Shown: in pieces, positions 1 to 4,660 of the stretch
Layout: each line of letters begins with the position of its first letter
Numbering within the stretch: position 1 is the stretch's first letter
NCBI GenBank assembly: GCA_003670425.1
Contig: QWRL01000111.1
Coordinates: 1-7,658 of the forward strand
Source: Chloroflexota bacterium
Lineage (GTDB): Bacteria > Chloroflexota > Anaerolineae > Anaerolineales > UBA11657
Direction of reading: 5' to 3'
Length of the DNA: 7,658 bases
Translations under genes and position numbers: made by a program
Notes under the pieces: generated by a model
What the model was told of the DNA's origin: nothing
What the model saw: the letters and a program-made list of their open reading frames with translations, nothing else
Database searches by the model: none

Positions 1-1781
1 CAGGTGGTTACAGTGAAGTCATCATTGAATGAGCCTTTCACAAACCATTGGGCTGTGGCGGGCCGATACACGGCCGGGTCCGAAAATCCATCGCCATCGA
101 AGTCGCCATTCACTGGTACGTCCGCACCGCCGGCAATGCCCCAGGTGATCGAACCCACAGCCTGGTTGTTGGCCTGGCGGTAGACCCATTGGGCGGTGTT
201 GGGCCGGTAGATCGCGAGATCGGTACGCCCGTCGCCATCAAAGTCTGCGCCGCCAAGGTTGGCAGTGTCATTGTCCAGAATTACAACCTTGATTTTTTCA
301 ATGCCCGTATTGTTGAAGTTGCCATCCGTTACCAGGCCAGTGGTAGCCGAAGTGCTCCGGATGGTATGCGTGATGGTTGCTGTGTGCATACCTTCTATGG
401 TCACGTCATCCACTGCCCTGACCGTAACGGTCTGCGGCACGTCCCAGTTGTTAGGCGTGAACGTGAGGCTTGTTGGGCTCACCAGAATCTGGCTTACGAT
501 GGTGGACACGGTGGACGCGGTGGTGGCCTGCACGGCAATTGTGATAGACACGTCGTCCGTGGGTTTACTGGCCAGCTGCAAGGTGTATGTGTCCCCAAGC
601 GGTGCACCTTCCTTTACGAAGGTCCGGCCGTCACTTTGTTCAAGCACTGCCTTGCCGTCATTGTCTGTAATGTTGGCCGTCACTGAGGTGGCGGTGGTGG
701 TGCTTGTTGTGGCGCCGGCTGCGTTATCCACCATGTTTGTCACCACGGTAGAAGTAGAGAAGCTGGTAATCGCCCCGCCCCCGAACACGCCGTCGTTGTC
801 ATAGAACTTGTCGGCGCTGTCCGCGCTAAAGGTAATTGACGCAGTGTGGGTGCCCTCATTGACGGAGTCGTCGCTGGCGGATACATACACCGTCTGCGGC
901 ACGCTCCAGTTGGAGGAGGTGAACGTGAGGGACGTGGTGCTCTGTGGGTTCAGAACAGCACTGGCGGTGGCGCGCAAATACGCCTGGCTGGTCGCGATCG
1001 CGCTCACAGTCACCGGACCGGTAGGCTGGGTTACCAGCCGCACCTGAATCGTGTCTCCAGTTGTGTTGCTCTCGCTGAGATCTGTGGAACGGCCGCTCTG
1101 CTGAATATCAATCCCGTTGTCGTTGTCGTCGATGCCGGCGGTAACGCTTGCGGCAATTACGCCCATGTACTGGCTGTCCAACGAGTACACCGTGTGCGTG
1201 ATTGTTGCGAAGTGCTTGCCCTCGAAGACGCTATCGTTTACTGCCTTAATGTTGACCGTTTGCGCCACAAACCAGTTGGACGACGTAAACATTAGGTCCA
1301 AAGATGCTAAATATGTGGTGGTGTTTGTGCCAACCTGTAGCTGGCCAGCCACATCGCTCACCGTAATCGAGACAAAACTGCTGGGCGCCTTCGAAAGCAC
1401 AATCGCGTAGTCGTCAGACCCGTTGCCTTCCGATACTTGTGTGAAGCCGGCAGACTGCACCACATAGATGGTGCCGGTTAACGGCGCAGCCGCGGCCACC
1501 GCGGGGTGCCATTGGTAGTTGTCTCCGCGCTGTGGCGCCGCACTAGCAGCGCGCATTTTCTGCGCTTCAGCCGGTGCCGCGTTGGCGGCGCTGGCAAAGC
1601 GTGCGGCGGACTCCATCAGGAATCCAACTGGTGCGGCCAGAGCCGCGGTCGTAGGGGCGTGCAACGCAAAGGGTTTGGCCGTAACCGGCGCAAGCAAAAC
1701 TGCCAGCGCAAGTACGCCCAGGAATACATATTGCATTCCGTCTGCTAGTGCACGTGGGAGTATCGATGTTGATTTACTCAT
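1..1781 (-). CDS. Secreted Calx-beta-like / FG-GAP repeat protein, N-terminal 593 residues (runs off left edge)
   Basis: The reverse strand is open without a stop from the ATG at 1779-1781 to the window edge. The start is supported by GGAGGAG at 1790-1796, 8 bases upstream. Residues 1-35 look like a signal peptide: basic residues K3 and R10, a hydrophobic core at about 18-31 (YVFLGVLALAVLLA) and a possible cleavage after VTA at 35. An Ala-rich linker follows. Three tandem repeats at about 104-223, 224-376 and 377-506 share an (F)T..NW...QTV core (165-176, 287-297, 441-452), a D(D/N)(D/S)...EG stretch, TI or SI strands and an acidic DNDN or DNDG end; this is the Calx-beta-like pattern of calcium-binding surface proteins. 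From 513 there are two units of DFDGDG..D.A.YRP.TAQW, 47 residues apart, as in FG-GAP/VCBS propeller repeats. It is probably exported and calcium-binding. The ligand and the C-terminus are unknown. Repeat families are recognised by eye. Confidence 0.9.
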   Translation of the reverse strand, partial: MSKSTSILPRALADGMQYVFLGVLALAVLLAPVTAKPFALHAPTTAALAAPVGFLMESAARFASAANAAPAEAQKMRAASAAPQRGDNYQWHPAVAAAAPLTGTIYVVQSAGFTQVSEGNGSDDYAIVLSKAPSSFVSITVSDVAGQLQVGTNTTTYLASLDLMFTSSNWFVAQTVNIKAVNDSVFEGKHFATITHTVYSLDSQYMGVIAASVTAGIDDNDNGIDIQQSGRSTDLSESNTTGDTIQVRLVTQPTGPVTVSAIATSQAYLRATASAVLNPQSTTSLTFTSSNWSVPQTVYVSASDDSVNEGTHTASITFSADSADKFYDNDGVFGGGAITSFSTSTVVTNMVDNAAGATTSTTTATSVTANITDNDGKAVLEQSDGRTFVKEGAPLGDTYTLQLASKPTDDVSITIAVQATTASTVSTIVSQILVSPTSLTFTPNNWDVPQTVTVRAVDDVTIEGMHTATITHTIRSTSATTGLVTDGNFNNTGIEKIKVVILDNDTANLGGADFDGDGRTDLAIYRPNTAQWVYRQANNQAVGSITWGIAGGADVPVNGDFDGDGFSDPAVYRPATAQWFVKGSFNDDFTVTT

Positions 1782-1789
1782 AGTAACCA

Positions 1790-1796
1790 CTCCTCC
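1790..1796 (-). promoter_or_regulatory. Ribosome-binding site of the FG-GAP protein gene
   Basis: On the minus strand the sequence reads GGAGGAG, followed by 8 bases and then the ATG at 1781. It is the strongest ribosome-binding site on the left side of the window and fixes the start of the secreted repeat protein just before its signal peptide. Confidence 0.85.
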
Positions 1797-1804
1797 GTGT
1801 GTTC

Positions 1805-2104
1805 TCAACGATTAATCTGGTTCCGGCAAGCAGTTTTTTCACTGCTGAGCCGGGGCTTAAAAACTTCATGCATTCCGGCCGCGTCCCTCACGATGCTGGA
1901 ATGCCCGCTCGCATAATTTGTTTGGCCGTTGCCCGGAGCTGGTTGCCGCAAATTTCCGTTGCGGCCGCCACTCTGGGCTGGCGTCGGGTGTTCACCCGGC
2001 GGGCCATTGTTCCCGTGTTCAACTCGCATGCCGCCGTCGGCATGCCGTCCCATCAACGCACTTGCCCCCATCGTCGTAGTGAGCAAGGAATCACGAATTG
2101 CCAT
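1805..2104 (-). CDS. Doubtful 99-residue ORF, hypothetical
   Basis: An ATG-initiated frame of 99 codons lies between the small gene ending at 2122 and the secreted-protein gene starting at 1781, with gaps of 17 and 23 bases. That close packing on the same strand is the main reason to list it. The product is rich in Gly, Asn, Pro and Arg, with no recognisable domain, signal peptide or membrane segment. The ribosome-binding site is weak (GGACGG about 5 bases upstream). A near-perfect inverted repeat at 1870-1904 lies inside it. It may instead be the untranslated leader of the secreted-protein gene. I do not recognise the protein. Confidence 0.3.
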   Translation of the reverse strand: MAIRDSLLTTTMGASALMGRHADGGMRVEHGNNGPPGEHPTPAQSGGRNGNLRQPAPGNGQTNYASGHSSIVRDAAGMHEVFKPRLSSEKTACRNQINR

Positions 2105-2121
2105 GCGTGCCGTCCGTGCGC

Positions 2122-2364
2122 TTAGCCCAGCTTCTCAAGCTGCGCGCTGCCCAGCAGCGCCACTGCTACTGGTCCACTGCGATCCACCGAGACGACCATC
2201 AGATACTGCGCCTGGTCCAACCCACGCAAGCGCTTGATCAGCTTTACCTCTGCACTCGTCAACGCCACCAGCGTGCGATCCTTGGTTGCGGATCCATTGG
2301 TGGTGCTCATGACTGCGGCCGTTGCCGACCCGTCTGGTGCTGTGATGGAAGCTGTCTGCTCCAA
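2122..2364 (-). CDS. Small hypothetical protein, about 80 residues, TTG start
   Basis: The frame is open back to 2400, but the best start is the TTG at 2362-2364, which has GGAG at 2373-2376 with an 8-base gap. Other starts are the TTG at 2398-2400 (92 residues) and the ATG at 2308-2310 (62 residues), neither with a good ribosome-binding site. The second half (LTSAEVKLIKRLRGLDQAQY, then MVVSVD and VAVALLGSAQLEKLG) looks like a genuine folded protein, helix followed by strands, with sensible composition. The first half is Ser/Thr/Ala-rich and probably disordered. I do not recognise a family. It is likely the first gene of a unit leading to the secreted repeat protein, which is a hint of a shared role but no more. 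Confidence 0.6.
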   Translation of the reverse strand: MEQTASITAPDGSATAAVMSTTNGSATKDRTLVALTSAEVKLIKRLRGLDQAQYLMVVSVDRSGPVAVALLGSAQLEKLG

Positions 2365-2402
2365 AATAAATACTCCGGTCAACTTACTGTTGTTCAGCAA
2401 TA

Positions 2403-2408
2403 ATTAAA
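2403..2408 (-). promoter_or_regulatory. Possible -10 element (TTTAAT) upstream of the small gene
   Basis: On the minus strand TTTAAT matches the TATAAT consensus at five of six positions and sits in an AT-rich patch about 40 bases before the TTG start at 2364. No good -35 hexamer lies at 16-18 bases. It follows the terminator at 2559-2582, so a new transcript must start somewhere in this gap, which makes the position reasonable. Weak evidence. Confidence 0.3.
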
Positions 2409-2427
2409 AATGCAATGCAAGGCAGCC

Positions 2428-2445
2428 GCACCCTTGCTGGGGTGC
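2428..2445. repeat. Small inverted repeat upstream of the small gene
   Basis: GCACCC and GGGTGC form perfect 6-base arms around a 6-base loop, just upstream of the possible -10 element at 2403-2408. It could be an operator-like dyad or a hairpin of no consequence. It is not followed by a T run on either strand, so it is not a rho-independent terminator. Confidence 0.35.
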
Positions 2446-2558
2446 TGAGCTGATATTTGCCTACGTAGTAATCGGCAGTTTGGGGGTGAACTTGACGACG
2501 GGCGGGGCTGTTCGTAACCGTTTCCAGCGATTTATTAGTTCTGGCGCAGAAATACAAC

Positions 2559-2582
2559 AAAAAAACCGCCCAAATGGGCGGT
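2559..2582 (-). terminator. Rho-independent terminator of the TPR-like gene
   Basis: On the minus strand ACCGCCC, a four-base loop ATTT and GGGCGGT form a perfect 7-bp stem that runs into TTTTTTT. It lies about 38 bases after the TAG of the gene at 2620-3201, the expected position for its terminator, and separates that gene from the downstream unit. Confidence 0.9.
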
Positions 2583-2619
2583 AAGACAGAATTCATTGCG
2601 CGAAACTAAGATTTTCCTG

Positions 2620-3201
2620 CTAATTTGAAGCTGATGCTGACAAATCCTTTATGAGCGCCCGCAAAGTTACTGCTCTGCCGGGCGTGCCCTCTGTTATGGC
2701 CCGGCTTGCTGCCAGCTCCAAAAGTGGCGGCAGAGAACGCATTACATCCGCGTAGCGCAGGCGCACTTCACCGGATGGGTCGGCACCTTGCAGCACGCGC
2801 TGCATCAGATGTTGAGCTTGTTCGGCGGTTGGGGTGGGCGGGCAGTGTTCGGCGCTGGCGTCCGGGAGTGGGCAGATGCGCTCAAACAAACTGCGCGCGT
2901 TGTGCGGCAGGCCTGAAGTTTGCAGCCAATCCCCGGGTGCGCCGTGCTCCTCGGACATTTCGGCGACGCGCAAGCGGGTGGCCACCTGTGCGCCAAAGCG
3001 CTGCGCCAGTACGTAGCTGGCGTGTGCACATGCACCGGCTCCAAGCCCCAGATAGCAGTCGCCCAACAACACAAGCGCGGCGGCGTCTTCCGGGATGGCA
3101 CTCAAATATTCAAGCAGGCTGGTGATGGCTGCGGGCGGATCGCCGGCATCCAGGCTGGCTTGCGCCTGGGTGCGCCAGCGTGTGGGCGGGGTGGGGGTCA
3201 T
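2620..3201 (-). CDS. TPR-like hypothetical protein, 193 residues
   Basis: The ATG at 3199-3201 has GAGGA at 3211-3215, 9 bases upstream; the gene ends with TAG. Residues about 8-70 have the spacing of tetratricopeptide helices: A..SLDAGD..AAI..L..YL..IPEDAAALVLLGDCYLGLG....A...Y..A, with Gly, Ala and Tyr at the usual TPR positions and a Pro at a helix boundary. Residues about 75-193 are predicted helical with Pro-rich breaks (CPPTPT) but do not match a family I know. There is no signal peptide or membrane segment, so it is probably cytoplasmic. TPR units normally mediate protein contacts; the partner cannot be read from here. It is a single gene, followed by its own terminator. The frame has good composition compared with its overlapping shadows. 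The TPR assignment is by eye, and the function is unknown. Confidence 0.8.
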   Translation of the reverse strand: MTPTPPTRWRTQAQASLDAGDPPAAITSLLEYLSAIPEDAAALVLLGDCYLGLGAGACAHASYVLAQRFGAQVATRLRVAEMSEEHGAPGDWLQTSGLPHNARSLFERICPLPDASAEHCPPTPTAEQAQHLMQRVLQGADPSGEVRLRYADVMRSLPPLLELAASRAITEGTPGRAVTLRALIKDLSASASN

Positions 3202-3524
3202 CTAGCCGCGTCCTCAACCACCAATTTACGTTGCGCTGGTTGCCATGCCCATAAAGCGCGGCTAAAAACTGCGGCTGGCCTTATGCGCAGTTCATGGTGT
3301 GGCTAACAATTCACGCGGCTATGTCCGCTGCGAGCGCTGGCGCCGGGATTGGGCTTATGCCGCGCACAGGCGGGATGTCTGCCAGCCAGCGGGCAGGCAG
3401 CTGTTAGGCTTTGCGGTGCAGCCGGCTCGGGCTGTAAATCATTCGCCGCGCCCGGCACTGGCGTGCGCTACCTATTTCGCTGGATAAAATTTTTCGCTGG
3501 CCGAATTTACTTAATGAAGCTAAG
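3202..3524. other. Intergenic region of 323 bases, no gene seen
   Basis: No frame here has a convincing start, ribosome-binding site or protein-like composition. It holds a terminator-like hairpin (3264-3292), a weak minus-strand promoter candidate (TTGTTA 3304-3309, 18-base spacer, CATAAG 3280-3285) that could serve the TPR-like gene, and a short direct repeat TTTCGCTGG at 3475-3483 and 3492-3500 flanking an AT-rich core. The promoter candidate overlaps the hairpin, so at most one of them is likely to be real. Confidence 0.6.
3264..3292 (-). terminator. Possible terminator between the tRNA operon and the TPR-like gene
   Basis: On the minus strand AACTGCG and CGCAGTT form a 7-bp stem with a 12-base loop. 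The second arm runs into a stretch of five T, two of them in the stem. It lies some 230 bases after the end of the last tRNA gene, which is far, and the loop is large, so this is only a candidate. Confidence 0.35.
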
Positions 3525-3596
3525 TGGCGGGGGAGAGAGTCGAACTCTCGACCAAGGGCTTATGAGTCCCCTGCTCTGCCACTGAGCTACCCCGCC
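3525..3596 (-). tRNA. tRNA with anticodon CAT: tRNA-Ile2 (lysidine type) or elongator tRNA-Met
   Basis: A full 72-base cloverleaf reads on the minus strand: acceptor GGCGGGG/CCCCGCC with discriminator A, D stem GCTC/GAGC, anticodon loop CTCATAA, variable loop TGGTC and T arm GAGAG-TTCGACT-CTCTC. The C11-G24 pair and the fully paired acceptor end mark it as an elongator. The anticodon arm and variable loop resemble E. coli ileX (GACTCATAA...TTGGTC), so tRNA-Ile2, whose C34 is converted to lysidine by TilS, is a real possibility beside tRNA-Met; sequence reading alone cannot settle this. The last anticodon-stem pair is A31-G39, a mismatch. CCA is not encoded. It is probably co-transcribed with the initiator tRNA upstream. 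Confidence 0.93.
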
Positions 3597-3622
3597 AAGC
3601 GACTGCGCAGGCCATAAACGAC

Positions 3623-3655
3623 CAGTCAGTAGGGCGCGTTGCACTCTACTGACTG
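3623..3655 (-). repeat. Perfect 10-bp inverted repeat between the two tRNA genes
   Basis: The arms CAGTCAGTAG (3623-3632) and CTACTGACTG (3646-3655) are perfectly complementary. In the minus-strand transcript the 13-base interior can also pair after one A-C mismatch (GUGC with GCGC, including one G-U pair) around an AAC loop, giving a nearly continuous 14-bp hairpin. No T run follows, so it is not a standard terminator. It could be a processing site for a tRNA precursor or a barrier to exonucleases. Confidence 0.75.
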
Positions 3656-3663
3656 ATGCAAGG

Positions 3664-3736
3664 TAGCGGGGGCAGGATTCGAACCTGCGACCTTCGGGTT
3701 ATGAGCCCGACGAGCTGACCACTGCTCCACCCCGCA
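3664..3736 (-). tRNA. Initiator tRNA-fMet (CAT)
   Basis: A 73-base cloverleaf on the minus strand shows the marks of a bacterial initiator: three consecutive G-C pairs closing the anticodon stem (TCGGG/CCCGA around CTCATAA), A11-U24 in the D stem GAGC/GCTC, and no Watson-Crick pair at 1-72. The usual initiator has C1-A72; here position 1 is T and position 72 is T, so the mismatch is U-U. The T arm is GCAGG-TTCGAAT-CCTGC and the discriminator is A. The encoded 3' flank is CCT and not CCA, so the tail must be added. It carries formyl-methionine to the ribosomal P site. It is the first gene of the small tRNA unit driven by the promoter at 3769-3797. Confidence 0.96.
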
Positions 3737-3768
3737 ACGGGTTCGGCGCATTTGTGCTGCGCGGCAGA

Positions 3769-3797
3769 AGAATAGCACAGCGCACCGGCAGCGTCAA
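3769..3797 (-). promoter_or_regulatory. Sigma70-type promoter of the tRNA genes
   Basis: On the minus strand TTGACG (3792-3797) and TATTCT (3769-3774) are separated by exactly 17 bases. They match the consensus at five of six and four of six positions. The first base of tRNA-fMet lies 32 bases after the -10, giving a leader of roughly 25 bases. It points away from scpA, so the region 3737-3846 is a divergent promoter region. Confidence 0.78.
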
Positions 3798-3825
3798 GTT
3801 TTTTGCGTGCTTTTGGCGGGTTGCG

Positions 3826-3834
3826 TGTTATGCT
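3826..3834 (+). promoter_or_regulatory. Possible extended -10 of the scpA-selD unit
   Basis: TGTTATGCT fits the extended -10 form TGnTATAAT with two mismatches in the hexamer. No -35 lies at normal spacing; TTGCGT at 3803-3808 is 20 bases away. If used, transcription would begin near 3841, only a few bases before the scpA ATG, giving an almost leaderless message. This would explain why no ribosome-binding site is seen before scpA. Confidence 0.35.
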
Positions 3835-3846
3835 TTGCCTGCATTT

Positions 3847-4644
3847 ATGTTTCCCAAGCATTATTCGGTTGCGCTGCCAGTGTTTTCTGGTCCGATGGAC
3901 TTGCTGCTTCATCTCATTGAGCGCGAGGAGCTGGACATTACGCGGGTGGCGCTGGCGCAGGTGACTGACCAGTATCTGGCATATGTGCGCCAGCTTGAAA
4001 AGCATGAGATTGCGGACCTCGCAGAGTTTTTGTTGATTGCGGCGCGGCTGCTGCTCATCAAAAGCGAGGCGCTGCTGCCGCGCCCGCCCGTGCGCCAGCC
4101 AGAGGAGCTGGATCCGGCCGAGGAGCTCGCGCGCCAGCTGCGCGAGTACAAGCGCTTCAAGGATGCCAGCGTATTTTTGCTCGAATGCCAGCAGGCGGGC
4201 CGCCAGACATTTGTGCGCATGGCCAAGCCGCCCAAGGTGGAGCCGCGCCTCGATTTATCAAAACTAAGCCCGGCCGATTTGATGCGCGCAATGCTGCGCG
4301 TGCTGCTGCAGCCGCCTACTGACCAGCAGGCCGTAACCAGCGTGCTGCCGCGTCCGCGCTTTTTGGTGCGGGACAAAATCGCCCATATTGCCCGCATTTT
4401 GGGCAGTGTGCTGAGCACCAAGTTTTTCAATCTGCTGCATGCGGGACAGCCGCGGGCTGAAGTGGTGGCTACTTTTCTGGCAGTGCTGGAGCTGGTGCGG
4501 CGGCACATGGTGCATGCCTCGCAGCCCGAGCCATTTGGAGATATCGACATCGAGCGAGCGCCCGGCTGGCAAGCGGATAAAGTGTCCGGGCTTGAGTCTG
4601 AATTGGATGATGGCGGCCTACCGGCGCTGCAGCCCGCGGGCTGA
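3847..4644 (+). CDS. scpA: Segregation and condensation protein A (kleisin)
   Basis: ScpA is the kleisin subunit that bridges the heads of the SMC dimer and binds ScpB, in the complex that compacts and segregates the chromosome. The 265-residue product has the family signature near the start, VFSGPMDLLLHLIEREELDI (12-31), then DQYLAYV (41-47) and ADLAEFLLIAARLLLIKSEALLP (56-78), the N-terminal helical domain that contacts the SMC neck. The middle is charged and variable. The C-terminal winged helix at about 173-236 (VVATFLAVLELVRRH, then FGDIDIER) contacts the SMC cap. Length is normal for the family. I chose the ATG at 3847 because homology starts right after it; the frame is open back to 3754, but that stretch overlaps the tRNA promoter. 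There is no clear ribosome-binding site. selD follows 16 bases downstream and is probably co-transcribed; scpB is not in the window. Confidence 0.95.
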   Translation: MFPKHYSVALPVFSGPMDLLLHLIEREELDITRVALAQVTDQYLAYVRQLEKHEIADLAEFLLIAARLLLIKSEALLPRPPVRQPEELDPAEELARQLREYKRFKDASVFLLECQQAGRQTFVRMAKPPKVEPRLDLSKLSPADLMRAMLRVLLQPPTDQQAVTSVLPRPRFLVRDKIAHIARILGSVLSTKFFNLLHAGQPRAEVVATFLAVLELVRRHMVHASQPEPFGDIDIERAPGWQADKVSGLESELDDGGLPALQPAG

Positions 4645-4646
4645 TT

Positions 4647-4652
4647 GGGGGA
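4647..4652 (+). promoter_or_regulatory. Ribosome-binding site of selD
   Basis: GGGGGA lies 8 bases before the ATG at 4661 and just after the scpA stop (4642-4644). It decides the true start of selD: a good translation start exists upstream of the in-frame TGA, which is not expected if the coding region began after that TGA. Confidence 0.75.
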
Positions 4653-4660
4653 ATTGGTAA

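Noticed and set aside
48..1410. Several plus-strand open frames of up to 212 codons across the left end
   Set aside because: They are antisense shadows of the secreted repeat protein, whose minus-strand frame has a signal peptide, a strong ribosome-binding site and clear repeats.
2384..2596. 70-codon minus-strand frame between the TPR-like gene and the small gene
   Set aside because: It runs straight through the rho-independent terminator at 2559-2582 and overlaps the likely promoter region; no ribosome-binding site or motif.
3525..3736. The tRNA genes as an integration site for a mobile element
   Set aside because: No integrase gene and no direct repeat of a tRNA 3' end is seen in the window.
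3909..4572. Minus-strand frames opposite scpA
   Set aside because: They are shadows; scpA on the plus strand has clear family motifs throughout.
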